From positions 62,001-126,000 of the forward strand of contig JADIYW010000028.1 in the NCBI GenBank assembly GCA_016705125.1: a stretch of 64,000 nucleotides of DNA. The letters run 5' to 3'. Of this stretch, positions 1 to 8,874 are shown piece after piece (position 1 is the first letter of the stretch; the number at the start of each line of letters is the position of its first letter). The notes beneath the pieces are model-generated. The model made no database searches and was not told the DNA's origin. It worked only from the letters and a program-made list of their open reading frames with translations. A program made the translations under genes and the position numbers. This DNA comes from Bacteroidota bacterium. GTDB taxonomy: Bacteria > Bacteroidota > Bacteroidia > Chitinophagales > JADIYW01.

Positions 1-684
1 CCAAGTGGAGGTTATGAAAATCATTGTGAATTTCCAAATCTTGTTTCCAAATGGATAGATACGGTAAATTTTGAATTGAACGATCCAGAAAATGGCTATA
101 TCGACATCAATTTAAAGAATGAAAAAACGGATGTATTGGCTTGGCAATTAAAAATTTCTGGTATCAGTATTGATTCAGTAGTTTCGCTTATTAGCAATCC
201 GTTGTACAATACCCATTTGAAATTCAACAACACAAATGGAATAATTGAAGCACTTTCGTATAGCGAACAAACTATTTCAAAAAGCAATACCTATTTCCCC
301 CTTGTAAGGGTTTATTACTCAAGCACCCAAGGGAATAATATCTGTATAGACAAAGTTTTTTCTGTAGTTAATGAAAAATATGAAAGAGTTACTTCCCTCA
401 AAGGCGAGTGCAAAGTTATATCGGGCATTCAGTATCAAAACAATCCTTATGGTGCCAAACTATTCCCGAATCCATTTAATCAAAATGCGACTTTATCATT
501 CACAAATATTAAGAATGAAAAACTAAAACTTGATATAATTGACATACAAGGAAAAATAGTAAAAGACCTAGGATTTATAAATGGAAACAATTACTATTTC
601 GAAAATCTAAACCTTCCAAATGGACTATATTTTTATAGATTAACTGGTTTAAAAACACAGGTTGGAAAATTATTAATTGAGTAG
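1..684 (+). CDS. T9SS type A sorting-domain protein, C-terminal part (5' truncated)
   Basis: The reading frame is open from the first base of the window, so this is the 3' end of a longer gene; the TTG at 76 is not a credible start. The last 75 or so residues have the usual T9SS type A layout: a KLFPNPF-type strand, a middle with LDIIDIQGKIV, then LPNGLYFYRL and a final GKLLIE. Proteins with this tail are exported by Sec and then secreted or surface-attached by the type IX system. The part before the tail is beta-rich and not assignable to a known domain. Adenine deaminase follows after 15 bases, but the functions look unrelated. Confidence 0.85.
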   Translation, partial: PSGGYENHCEFPNLVSKWIDTVNFELNDPENGYIDINLKNEKTDVLAWQLKISGISIDSVVSLISNPLYNTHLKFNNTNGIIEALSYSEQTISKSNTYFPLVRVYYSSTQGNNICIDKVFSVVNEKYERVTSLKGECKVISGIQYQNNPYGAKLFPNPFNQNATLSFTNIKNEKLKLDIIDIQGKIVKDLGFINGNNYYFENLNLPNGLYFYRLTGLKTQVGKLLIE

Positions 685-699
685 CTATTTTTTGTAAAA

Positions 700-2334
700 A
701 TGAATATTTTAGAAGGAAATTATATCGACATTTCGAATAAAGGAATTTATAGTTGTAGCATTTTTATTGAAAATGGAAAAATAAAAAAAATAGATAAATT
801 AGGTAATGAAAATCCAGCTCTAAACTATTTCCTTCCAGGTTTTGTAGATGCGCATATACATATCGAAAGTTCGATGCTTACGCCTACCGAATTTGGGCGA
901 TTAGCGACCGTACATGGAACAATTGCTAGTGTATCCGACCCACACGAAATCGGAAATGTATTGGGTATAGATGGCGTAAATTACATGATAGAAAATGGCA
1001 AAAAAAGTCCATTCAAATTTTATTTTGGCGCTCCTTCCTGTGTTCCTGCTACCACATTCGAAACCGCAGGTGCAGCAATTAATTTGGAAGAAATTAAAAC
1101 ACTTTTTGAAAATGATGAAATCGTTTATTTAAGCGAAATGATGAATTTTCCGGGTGTGATTTATGACGATGAATTGGTAATGGCAAAAATAAGACTTGCA
1201 CACCAAATGGGAAAAAAAGTGGATGGTCACGCTCCGGGTTTGAGAGGTGATGCGCTTAAAAAATATATTGCCGCTGGGATAAGCACCGACCATGAATGCT
1301 TTACCTATGACGAAGCAAAAGAAAAGCTTTCATTAGGCATGAAAATACTTATCCGAGAGGGTTCGGCAGCCAAAAATTTTGAGGCGTTGATTCCGCTGAT
1401 TGACGAATTCCCCGACATGATTATGTTTTGCAGCGATGACAAACATCCAAATGATTTACTTGTAGGTCATATCAATTTATTAGTAAAAAGAGCCATAGAC
1501 AAAGGGTATAATATTTGGAATATTTTAAAAGCTGCGTGTATAAATCCTGTAAAACACTATGGTTTAAATATTGGTCAACTGAAAGAAAATGATGCTGCTG
1601 ATTTGATTATCATTGACAATTTAACGGATTTCAACATACTTAAAACCTTTATAAATGGTGAATTGGTTGCAGAAAATGGATTGCCCTTTTTGCCTTATTT
1701 AGAGGCCGAAAGTCCTAATAACTTTAATACGGAATTAAAACAAATAGGTGATTTCGAATTAAAAGCAGAAGGAGAAAAAATAAGGGTAATAGAAGCACTT
1801 GAAGGTCAACTAATTACGAATGAAATCATTACCGAAATAAGATTGTCGGAGAATGGAAATGTGCTAACTGATGTTGAAAAAGATATTTTAAAGATAGCAG
1901 TTGTAAACCGATATAATAATTCAAAACCGGCTGTTGCTTTTATAAAAAATTTCGGTTTAAAAAATGGTGCTTTGGCTTCTTCCGTTGCGCACGACTCGCA
2001 CAATATCGTGGTTGTTGGTGTTAGCGACGAAGATATTTGCGCTGCAGTAAATGAAATCATTCGCCATAAAGGTGGTTTGAGCTTATCGGCAAATGGCGAT
2101 AATCATATTTTATCGTTGCCACTTGCAGGTATAATGACCACAGAAAACGGCTGTGATGTAGCCAATAAATATACAATATTAGATAAAAAAGCAAAGGAAT
2201 TAGGCACCACGCTCAATGCACCTTTTATGACACTTTCTTTTATGGCTTTATTGGTTATTCCATCCTTAAAATTGAGCGACAAGGGACTTTTTGATGTAGA
2301 TAAATTTGCCTTTACGACCTCCTTTGTTTTTTAA
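700..2334 (+). CDS. ade: Adenine deaminase
   Basis: Predicted cytoplasmic metal-dependent amidohydrolase converting adenine to hypoxanthine and ammonia in purine salvage. At 544 residues it matches the length of the Ade family. The signature metal-binding HIH is at residues 52-54 in GFVDAHIHIESSML, followed by the family motif SDPHEIGNVLG. Later come HAPGL and a TDHECF motif with further histidines, and SDDKHP, which carries the metal-binding aspartate. The C-terminal domain has the Ade-type GLKNGALASSVAHDSHNI segment. The ATG at 700 lies 15 bases after the previous stop. No broken motif was seen, so the assignment is firm at the family level. Confidence 0.95.
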   Translation: MNILEGNYIDISNKGIYSCSIFIENGKIKKIDKLGNENPALNYFLPGFVDAHIHIESSMLTPTEFGRLATVHGTIASVSDPHEIGNVLGIDGVNYMIENGKKSPFKFYFGAPSCVPATTFETAGAAINLEEIKTLFENDEIVYLSEMMNFPGVIYDDELVMAKIRLAHQMGKKVDGHAPGLRGDALKKYIAAGISTDHECFTYDEAKEKLSLGMKILIREGSAAKNFEALIPLIDEFPDMIMFCSDDKHPNDLLVGHINLLVKRAIDKGYNIWNILKAACINPVKHYGLNIGQLKENDAADLIIIDNLTDFNILKTFINGELVAENGLPFLPYLEAESPNNFNTELKQIGDFELKAEGEKIRVIEALEGQLITNEIITEIRLSENGNVLTDVEKDILKIAVVNRYNNSKPAVAFIKNFGLKNGALASSVAHDSHNIVVVGVSDEDICAAVNEIIRHKGGLSLSANGDNHILSLPLAGIMTTENGCDVANKYTILDKKAKELGTTLNAPFMTLSFMALLVIPSLKLSDKGLFDVDKFAFTTSFVF

Positions 2335-2380
2335 TTTAATTTTTATACTTCCTTTTTAAATAGAGAAAGGCTTTATTTAA

Positions 2381-2388
2381 TACTTTTG
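2381..2388 (+). promoter_or_regulatory. Bacteroidota -7 promoter element for fmt
   Basis: TACTTTTG fits the Bacteroidota -7 consensus TAnnTTTG. It ends four bases before the fmt ATG, so a transcript starting just downstream would be leaderless or nearly so. No clear -33 TTTG is visible at the expected spacing. Confidence 0.45.
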
Positions 2389-2392
2389 AAAA

Positions 2393-3310
2393 ATGAAAAG
2401 TGATTTACGCATAATATTTATGGGCACTCCCGAGTTTGCAGTGTCAAGTTTGGCTATTTTATTACAAAACAACTATAATATAGTGGCCGTAATTACAGCT
2501 CCTGATAAGCCCGCTGGAAGAGGCAAACAAATGAGTGAATCGGCGATAAAAAAATATGCTTTAGCAAATCAAATTCCAGTTTTACAACCCGAGCGACTAA
2601 AAGACCCTAATTTTATCGAGCAATTAAAAGCTTTGCGAGCCGATTTGCAAATTGTAGTTGCGTTCAGAATGCTGCCCGAAATAGTATGGAATATGCCGCC
2701 ATTGGGCACTATCAACCTACATGGTTCATTGCTGCCACAATATAGAGGTGCAGCACCCATCAATTGGGCCATAATAAATGGAGAAAAAGAAACAGGCGTT
2801 TCTACTTTCTTTTTACAACAAGCAATTGATACTGGAAACATCATTTACCAATCCAAAATACCCATTGATGCCGAAGATAACGCAGGAACAATACACGACA
2901 AATTAATGGAATTAGGTGCTGAATTGGTGCTTAAAACAGTAAAATCTATCGAAAACAAAACCATTACAGAAATACCACAATCCGAAATTGGAACAGAAAA
3001 AATAGCACCTAAAATATTCAAAGAAGATTGCGAAATAGATTGGAATAATGATGCAGAAAAAATACAAAATAAAATTAGAGGCTTGAGCCCCTTCCCTACT
3101 GCTTTTACCAAATTAAATGGTCAAAACCTGAAAATATTTAAGGCACAAATAGCTACTGATTTACCATCATTAAAACCAGGCGAATTTAAAATAGAAAAAA
3201 CCATTTTAGTAGGTACAAAAACACATCCACTCGAACTTTTAGAAATACAATTAGAAGGCAAAAAACGAATGATGGTAAAAGATTTTTTGTTGGGGTATAG
3301 AGAAAAGTAA
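2393..3310 (+). CDS. fmt: Methionyl-tRNA formyltransferase
   Basis: Formylates the initiator Met-tRNA with 10-formyl-THF as donor. The 305-residue length is normal for the family. The N-terminal formyltransferase domain begins with IIFMGTPEFAV, the catalytic N-x-H is in GTINLHGSLLPQYRGAAPINWAI (Asn108, His110), and the conserved aspartate is in AIDTGNI (about residue 146). The C-terminal OB-like domain starts near IRGLSPFPTAF. It is followed by a convergent minus-strand gene only 17 bases away, with no obvious shared hairpin. Confidence 0.96.
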   Translation: MKSDLRIIFMGTPEFAVSSLAILLQNNYNIVAVITAPDKPAGRGKQMSESAIKKYALANQIPVLQPERLKDPNFIEQLKALRADLQIVVAFRMLPEIVWNMPPLGTINLHGSLLPQYRGAAPINWAIINGEKETGVSTFFLQQAIDTGNIIYQSKIPIDAEDNAGTIHDKLMELGAELVLKTVKSIENKTITEIPQSEIGTEKIAPKIFKEDCEIDWNNDAEKIQNKIRGLSPFPTAFTKLNGQNLKIFKAQIATDLPSLKPGEFKIEKTILVGTKTHPLELLEIQLEGKKRMMVKDFLLGYREK

Positions 3311-3327
3311 AATTTTAAAAAAAGACC

Positions 3328-4401
3328 TCACTCCCTCTTTGCCTTTTCAGTACCTAAAAGTCTGACCAAAAAGCCAGCCCCTTCAACATTGCTCAATATT
3401 ACTTTTACGGTTACCATTAATGGAACAGAAAGCAACATACCATAAAAACCCCATAAATAGCCCCAAAGAACCAAGCCTAATATAACAACGATGGTATTTA
3501 ATGCCACGCCTTTTCCCATAAAAATGGGTTCCAAAATATTTCCAAAAAGCGTTTGTACCAAAAACAAAACAAATATTAAAAAACCCACCATACCCAATGT
3601 ATCCAATTGAATTATGCCCATAAGCGCTGGCGGAACCACGCCTGCAATGGAACCTACGGTAGGTAAAAAATTAAGAACAAATGCCAAAAAACCCCAAAAC
3701 AAAGCAAAGTCGATATGAAAGAGAAGGCATACTATATAAGTGCCTATTCCAGTAAATACACTCATAATAAATTTGACTCTTATATAGGTAGCGATGCTTT
3801 TTTTAATTTGTTCAAATGAATTTATTAATTTGGCTTGTTGTTGTTTTTTTTCGCCTCCTAAATACCTCAAATAATTTTCATATTTCAACACGCCACCCAA
3901 CATAATGATTAGGTAAATGAGCATTAAGAAAAAAAGGCCTGTAAAATTGCCTAAGAAACCTACTACATCGCCCCCAGAATTCAGTATAAATTCTTTAGAA
4001 AAAACAGTCGGAATTTGTCGAATGATGTCGGCCATGTCCAATTGTAAACTAAACGAATTATTCAAATTATCGAGCAATTCAAGCAGTTTATGGGTTATTT
4101 GTTGTAGCAATTTATCCTTTTGGTTATAAATCGAATTTCCCGTTTGAAAAACAATGGTACCTATTCCAAATGAAATGGCAGAAATTACAATCCAAATCAT
4201 GGCCAAACTGATACCAAATGGCACTTTTTTTCTTTCCAAAAACGCCATTATTGGTTGAAGAAGCATAGCGATAAACATGGCTAAAAACAAAGGAATAAGC
4301 AAATGGGAAAGCACTTTAAGCAAGTACAATAATACCAAACCCGCAAAAAACATGAGCAGATTACGAATCGTTTGTATATCTCTAGCTATTTTTGGTTCCA
4401 T
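3328..4401 (-). CDS. AI-2E family transporter (PF01594-type permease)
   Basis: A 357-residue polytopic inner-membrane protein. N-terminal hydrophobic segments at about residues 13-60 are followed by a soluble stretch, then a second block of helices. Family-typical motifs include LFLAMFIAMLLQPI near the start, GFLAFVLNFLPTVGS in the middle and ILEPIFMGKG toward the end. The family includes TqsA and YdiK-like proteins and sodium/proton exchangers. AI-2 export is proven for only a few members, so the substrate here is unknown. The start codon abuts the end of corA without a gap, so the two are probably co-transcribed (corA first). Confidence 0.85.
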   Translation of the reverse strand: MEPKIARDIQTIRNLLMFFAGLVLLYLLKVLSHLLIPLFLAMFIAMLLQPIMAFLERKKVPFGISLAMIWIVISAISFGIGTIVFQTGNSIYNQKDKLLQQITHKLLELLDNLNNSFSLQLDMADIIRQIPTVFSKEFILNSGGDVVGFLGNFTGLFFLMLIYLIIMLGGVLKYENYLRYLGGEKKQQQAKLINSFEQIKKSIATYIRVKFIMSVFTGIGTYIVCLLFHIDFALFWGFLAFVLNFLPTVGSIAGVVPPALMGIIQLDTLGMVGFLIFVLFLVQTLFGNILEPIFMGKGVALNTIVVILGLVLWGYLWGFYGMLLSVPLMVTVKVILSNVEGAGFLVRLLGTEKAKRE

Positions 4402-5355
4402 CTACAACCATTTTTTCATTCTGAACCAAAAGGTAAGTAATCCCGAAATGAGCACTGAAATAACGATAATACCTATAAAGGAAAAACTATCGTGCGAAAA
4501 AGGCAGTGGCACATTCATACCAAAAAAGCTAGCAATTATCGTTGGAATCATCAAAATAATCGTTACAGAGGTAAGTCGACTAACGACAATATTCAAATTA
4601 TTCGAAATTATAGAATTAAAGAAATCCATAGTTCCATTTAAGATATTGCTGTACACGTTGGCCATTTCCATCGCCTGACTGTTGTCGATCATAATATCTT
4701 GCAAGAAATCGCGTGCTTCTTGGTTTTCGTAAATTCCTAAGAAATCTGTCCGTTGAATTTTTAGCATAACCATTTCATTAGCACGCAAATCGTTTACGAA
4801 ATAAACCAATGATTTCTGAATCTGCAATAATTTATTCAAATCTTCATTTTGCGCCGTTTTATGCAAATCCTTTTCAATCAAACCAATCCGTTTGTTAATC
4901 TCTCGGAGGTAATGAAGGAAATAATTTACATTTCGCTCAAAAATTTTCAAAATAAACATCGTTCTATCTGCTGGAGGCAAATTTTTTATCGTGTTTTTCT
5001 CGAACCATTCAATCATCGGATTTGGCAACGAATTAATCGTTACAATTTTATCTGGCAATAATACAATTCCAACGGGCACCGTAATATAAGAAGCCTGATC
5101 GTCAATATCTTGGTATTCGTTTAAAATAGGTGTATTAATTACGATTAGTTTTGCATCTTCTACTTTTTCATATCTCGACCGCTCATAAAGGTCGATACAG
5201 TCTACAATAAAGGAAAAAGGAATTTCTATTTCTTTGGCAAATTCCTCCAATCTGTCCATATTGAAAGGCGGCGAAATATTGACCCAGCAATCCTTCTCCA
5301 ACTCCTTTATTTCGGTTATTTTCTCGTTTATTTTTTGATATATTTGGATCATCAT
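4402..5355 (-). CDS. corA: CorA family Mg2+/Co2+ transporter
   Basis: A 317-residue protein with a large N-terminal cytoplasmic domain and two C-terminal transmembrane helices, as in CorA channels. The hallmark GMN pore motif is at about residues 279-281, in IIASFFGMNVPLPF, and a short basic tail (RMKKWL) ends the protein. The start may be M1 or M2 of the double Met. It lies upstream of the AI-2E permease in the same direction. Divalent cation uptake is inferred from family membership; ion preference (Mg, Co, Ni or Zn) cannot be told from sequence. Confidence 0.92.
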   Translation of the reverse strand: MMIQIYQKINEKITEIKELEKDCWVNISPPFNMDRLEEFAKEIEIPFSFIVDCIDLYERSRYEKVEDAKLIVINTPILNEYQDIDDQASYITVPVGIVLLPDKIVTINSLPNPMIEWFEKNTIKNLPPADRTMFILKIFERNVNYFLHYLREINKRIGLIEKDLHKTAQNEDLNKLLQIQKSLVYFVNDLRANEMVMLKIQRTDFLGIYENQEARDFLQDIMIDNSQAMEMANVYSNILNGTMDFFNSIISNNLNIVVSRLTSVTIILMIPTIIASFFGMNVPLPFSHDSFSFIGIIVISVLISGLLTFWFRMKKWL

Positions 5356-5391
5356 CCATATTTTTAAACCGACATTAAATTTTTTCTTCTA

Positions 5392-6168
5392 TTATATTTC
5401 CACCGAACCCTCAAAAACCCATTCTGCGCTACCCTCTAACCAAATTTCGCTGTAAAAATGCGCATTTTTTTTATAATAAACCCATAATTTACCTCCTTTT
5501 GTATTTAATTCACTTTTACCACTATTTAAATTGTATTTTTCAGCGATAGAGATAGCCGCAGCTACTGTGCCTGTGCCACACGAAAATGTTTCGTCCTCCA
5601 CTCCTCTTTCATAAGTACGCAAATAGAGCGAATCGTTTATTTTACTTACAAAATTGACATTAATACCTTTGTCTTTGAATCGATCATTATACCTTATTTT
5701 CCTAGCTTCATCTACAATTTCTAATTTTTCAATATCGGCCAAAAACTGAACATAATGTGGCGATCCAGTATCCATTATATAATCATCTCCTGCCTTTTCA
5801 ATGGCATTAATATCTTTCATTTTCAATTTAACCAATCCGTCTTTTGTTATGGAAAAATCATGAGGACCATCAATAGCCAAAAAACAATTATATTTATAGG
5901 AAATGCCAATATCATGCGAAAATTTTGCAATACAACGACCTCCGTTTCCGCACATGGTGCTTTCATTTCCATCGCTATTGAAATACACCATTTTAAAATC
6001 ATAGCCAAGTTCATTTTGCAAAAGAATTAATCCATCGGCTCCAATCCCAAAACGACGGTCGCAAAGTCTTTCAATCAATACTTGACTAATAGGAAAAACA
6101 TTTTCTCTATCATCAATAATTATAAAATCATTTCCCGTTCCTTGATACTTATAAAAATTTATTTTCAT
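5392..6168 (-). CDS. dapF: Diaminopimelate epimerase
   Basis: Interconverts LL- and meso-diaminopimelate for lysine and peptidoglycan synthesis. Both catalytic cysteines of the cofactor-independent racemase fold are present: Cys73 in STMCGNGGRC and Cys197 in ETFSCGTGTVAA. The N-terminal YQGTGNDFIIID and DGLILL motifs are also typical. Its 258 residues match the family. It is divergent from the DegQ gene, with a 196-base AT-rich intergenic region holding the promoters of both. Confidence 0.96.
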   Translation of the reverse strand: MKINFYKYQGTGNDFIIIDDRENVFPISQVLIERLCDRRFGIGADGLILLQNELGYDFKMVYFNSDGNESTMCGNGGRCIAKFSHDIGISYKYNCFLAIDGPHDFSITKDGLVKLKMKDINAIEKAGDDYIMDTGSPHYVQFLADIEKLEIVDEARKIRYNDRFKDKGINVNFVSKINDSLYLRTYERGVEDETFSCGTGTVAAAISIAEKYNLNSGKSELNTKGGKLWVYYKKNAHFYSEIWLEGSAEWVFEGSVEI

Positions 6169-6364
6169 TTTTTAATTATTTAATTATCAATTACTTATTT
6201 TATTTGTATTAAAGTAATAAACAAACCAAAAAAGAACAATTTCAATATTGATTAACAAAATTTAACCCCATCGTGGGCATTAAAGCTTTGATAATTCTGT
6301 TAAAGGTTTAAAATTTGATACGCAATTTATAAAATTCAAAATTACTAAAAACAAAAAACATATT

Positions 6365-7846
6365 ATGGAATTAAAAAAATTAGGTGCTTATTTATGTGTG
6401 GGTGTTTTTAGTGGAATTACAGCATTGGGAATTTCACATAAAATGGAAAGCAGTAAATGGGTAAATTTTCAACAAAACAATGGCAATGCTAAATTTGCAA
6501 ACTTTGGTGGTAATCTGCCTACAGCTAATATTGGCAATGATGCCTTTATAAATGCAGCTTCAAAAAGTACCCCTGCAGTAGTGCATATTAAAGTTAAAAC
6601 AGCACCTAAAAAGCAAACTCAGCAAGGCTACAATCCGTTTTTTGATTTTTTCGGTCCACAATTAGGTAGCCCACAACCACAAGAAAGTTCGGGTTCCGGC
6701 GTAATCGTTTCTGCCGATGGATATATTATAACCAATAACCATGTTATAGACGGTGCTGATGAAATACAAGTTTCTCTTTCGGACAATAAAGTATATACAG
6801 CAAAAATGATAGGGAAAGACCCATCCACTGATTTAGCTGTTATAAAAATAGATGAAAAGAACCTACCCTACTTATCTTGGGGCAATTCGGATGATGTAAA
6901 AGTGGGACAATGGGTGCTTGCTGTAGGCAATCCATTCGATTTGGCATCAACGGTTACAGCGGGTATTGTAAGCGCAAAAGCGAGAAACATCAATATAATC
7001 AGAGAAAAAGCAGGCAATTATGCCATTGAATCCTTTATCCAAACAGATGCAGCTGTAAATCCTGGAAATAGTGGTGGTGCATTGGTAGATTTGAATGGAA
7101 ACTTGATTGGCATAAACGCAGCAATTGCAACGCCTACAGGAACTTTTGCAGGGTATTCCTTTGCCATTCCTGCAAACTTGGCTAAAAAAATAGTCCAAGA
7201 TATAACAGATTTTGGACTTGTACAACGTGGATATTTGGGTGTTAATATTGCTGAATTAACGCCAGAATTAGCCAAAAAATCGAATTACTCTAAAATGGAA
7301 GGTGCTTATGTAGGCGATGTGGTACCTGGTAGTGCTGCCGAGGATGCTGAAATAAAAAGTGGCGATATTATTACGAGTGTAGATCATTTGTCCATCAAAT
7401 CGTCACCCGAATTGCAAGAGCATATAGCACGATATCGCCCTGGCGACAAAATAGAATTAGAAATTTATCGCAACGGCAATTTAATGACCAAGTCAGTTAC
7501 CCTTAAAAATAGAGAAAACAAATCAAAATTGATATCAAAGGCAGATATTGAAAATTCGGAAAATGTTTTAAGTGTTTTGGGTGCTAGTTTTGAAGTATTG
7601 GATACAGAAACAGCCAAGAAATTAGGCATCGAAGGCGGAATTGTGGTAAAAAACGTAGAAAATGGCATAATTGCTGAAAATACAGATATAGAAGAAGGGT
7701 TCATAATAACCCGTTTGAATAATAAACCAGTGTCCAACTTAAAACAATTTGAAACTATTTTGAACCAAAGTAAAGGAAATGGTGTTTTGATTGAAGGAAG
7801 GTATCCGAATAGAAATGGAGTGAAATACTATGCTTTTGGATTCTAA
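6365..7846 (+). CDS. degQ: Do/DegQ-family periplasmic serine protease
   Basis: HtrA-type envelope quality-control protease, 493 residues. An N-terminal hydrophobic segment (residues 5-25) serves as signal or anchor. The trypsin-like domain has His126 (TNNHVID), Asp156 (STDLAVIKID) and Ser236 (NPGNSGGALVDLNG). Two PDZ domains follow, the first starting near RGYLGVNIAEL and the second near NVLSVLGASFEVL. This two-PDZ layout fits DegP/DegQ rather than DegS. The stop codon TAA directly touches the left end of a 160-bp repeat, so the native 3' region has been displaced. Substrates are misfolded envelope proteins by analogy. Confidence 0.93.
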   Translation: MELKKLGAYLCVGVFSGITALGISHKMESSKWVNFQQNNGNAKFANFGGNLPTANIGNDAFINAASKSTPAVVHIKVKTAPKKQTQQGYNPFFDFFGPQLGSPQPQESSGSGVIVSADGYIITNNHVIDGADEIQVSLSDNKVYTAKMIGKDPSTDLAVIKIDEKNLPYLSWGNSDDVKVGQWVLAVGNPFDLASTVTAGIVSAKARNINIIREKAGNYAIESFIQTDAAVNPGNSGGALVDLNGNLIGINAAIATPTGTFAGYSFAIPANLAKKIVQDITDFGLVQRGYLGVNIAELTPELAKKSNYSKMEGAYVGDVVPGSAAEDAEIKSGDIITSVDHLSIKSSPELQEHIARYRPGDKIELEIYRNGNLMTKSVTLKNRENKSKLISKADIENSENVLSVLGASFEVLDTETAKKLGIEGGIVVKNVENGIIAENTDIEEGFIITRLNNKPVSNLKQFETILNQSKGNGVLIEGRYPNRNGVKYYAFGF

Positions 7847-8006
7847 TACCAACTATAATTATGAAATAGTCCATAAATGCGACTTTATTTTTTGCCAAGA
7901 AAATGAAAAAAATCGTTGCATATCAAATAGATACGGAACTATTTTTTGAAGAATTATTGGTGAAAAAGAACGAGCAGAATGGACTATTTTGTAGTTATAA
8001 TTGGTA
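7847..8006 (+). mobile_element. MITE-like element, copy 1 (160 bp, terminal inverted repeats)
   Basis: The left end reads TACCAACTATAATTATGAAA and the right end is its imperfect inverse (TTTGTAGTTATAATTGGTA). The terminal inverted repeat is about 26 bp, to AATAGTCC on each side. A second copy lies inverted at 38370-38530 with nearly identical interior. Both copies are flanked by TAA/TA, compatible with a short target duplication. No transposase is encoded. A 37-codon frame (7903-8016) runs through the right half. It sits directly behind the degQ stop codon. Confidence 0.8.
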
Positions 8007-8040
8007 TAATAGTTAATTGTTTATGGTTTAGTTAATTAAG

Positions 8041-8072
8041 GACTCGCATTAATAGTGTGGGTCTTTTTTTTT
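8041..8072 (+). terminator. Rho-independent terminator
   Basis: GACTCGCA pairs with TGTGGGTC (8056-8063, two G-U pairs) around a 7-base loop and is followed by nine T residues. It probably terminated degQ before the MITE inserted between gene and hairpin. Confidence 0.65.
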
Positions 8073-8100
8073 GTGGTAATAAATTTTTCCCTATTGTTTT

Positions 8101-8153
8101 CCCCAACTAGCGCAAGTATGCAGCAAAGCCAAAAGCGTGGGGTACTTGTGCGG
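8101..8153 (+). repeat. REP-like element, left of RAYT
   Basis: CCCCAACTAG is followed by a palindrome: GCGCAAGTATGC at the left foot and GGTACTTGTGCGG at the right foot, with a 20-base middle. The same sequence occurs inverted on the other side of the transposase gene (8769-8824). The conserved CTAG immediately 5' of the hairpin resembles the tetranucleotide guide of REP/RAYT systems. Confidence 0.75.
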
Positions 8154-8190
8154 TATAATAAACCAAATTTTGTTTATATTTGTATATAAA

Positions 8191-8760
8191 ATGAGTAGAA
8201 AATACAAATTTAAGGATAATGAAAAGTTATATTTTATAAGTTTTGCAGTAGTTGGTTGGATAGATTTATTTATAAGAAATGAATATAAAGAAATTTTGGT
8301 AGAAAGTATCAAATATTGCCAACAAAATAAAGATTTAGAAGTTTATGCATATTGTATAATGACGAGCCATGTTCATTTAATAATAGGAAGTAAAGGAAAT
8401 TCTTTGTCAAACATTATGCGAGATTTGAAAAGGCATACTTCAGAATCCTTAAGAAAAGCGATAGAAAATAACAGAAAAGAAAGTAGGAGAGAATGGATGC
8501 TAGAAATTATGAGCGATTTTGGAAAACAAAACAGCAACAATATTGGTTTTCAGTTATGGCAACAAGACAATCATCCAATAGAATTAATAACAGAGAAAAT
8601 AATGCATCAAAAGTTAGATTATATTCATAAAAATCCAGTGGAATCAGGTTTTGTTTTATGTGAAGAAGATTGGTTGTATAGTAGTGCAAAACAATATCAT
8701 AGTGGAGAAAAAGGAATGATAGAAATAATACAAATAGATCCAATAATAGTTACATGGTAG
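8191..8760 (+). CDS. REP-associated tyrosine transposase (RAYT, Y1_Tnp family)
   Basis: A 189-residue single-domain HUH transposase related to IS200/IS605 TnpA. The metal-binding HUH pair is His60 and His62 in TSHVHLIIG. Downstream are FQLWQQDNHPIEL, a conserved KLDYIHKNPVESG whose Tyr144 is the candidate nucleophile, and WLYSSAKQY, all typical of RAYTs. The start is taken at ATG 8191; an upstream in-frame GTG at 8137 would begin inside the REP repeat and is unlikely. It is flanked by inverted REP-like hairpins at 8101 and 8769. RAYTs of this kind are thought to move or excise the REP sequences around them and are usually single-copy and domesticated. Confidence 0.9.
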   Translation: MSRKYKFKDNEKLYFISFAVVGWIDLFIRNEYKEILVESIKYCQQNKDLEVYAYCIMTSHVHLIIGSKGNSLSNIMRDLKRHTSESLRKAIENNRKESRREWMLEIMSDFGKQNSNNIGFQLWQQDNHPIELITEKIMHQKLDYIHKNPVESGFVLCEEDWLYSSAKQYHSGEKGMIEIIQIDPIIVTW

Positions 8761-8768
8761 TAATTATA

Positions 8769-8824
8769 AGGCACAAGTACGCCACCGCACATAGCAAAGC
8801 TGCATACTTGCGCCAGATTGGGGA
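8769..8824 (-). repeat. REP-like element, right of RAYT (inverted)
   Basis: On the minus strand this reads CCCCAATCTGGCGCAAGTAT followed by GCAGC and a right foot GTACTTGTGCC, matching the left copy at 8101 over nearly its full length. Together the two frame the transposase gene as an inverted pair. Confidence 0.75.
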
Positions 8825-8874
8825 ATTTTTAAATTCCATTGAACTTAGAAATAAATATGTAAAATTTTAATTAG

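Noticed and set aside
76..684. A complete gene starting at TTG 76
   Set aside because: The frame is open to the edge of the window, and only the T9SS tail is present, so it is a truncated longer gene.
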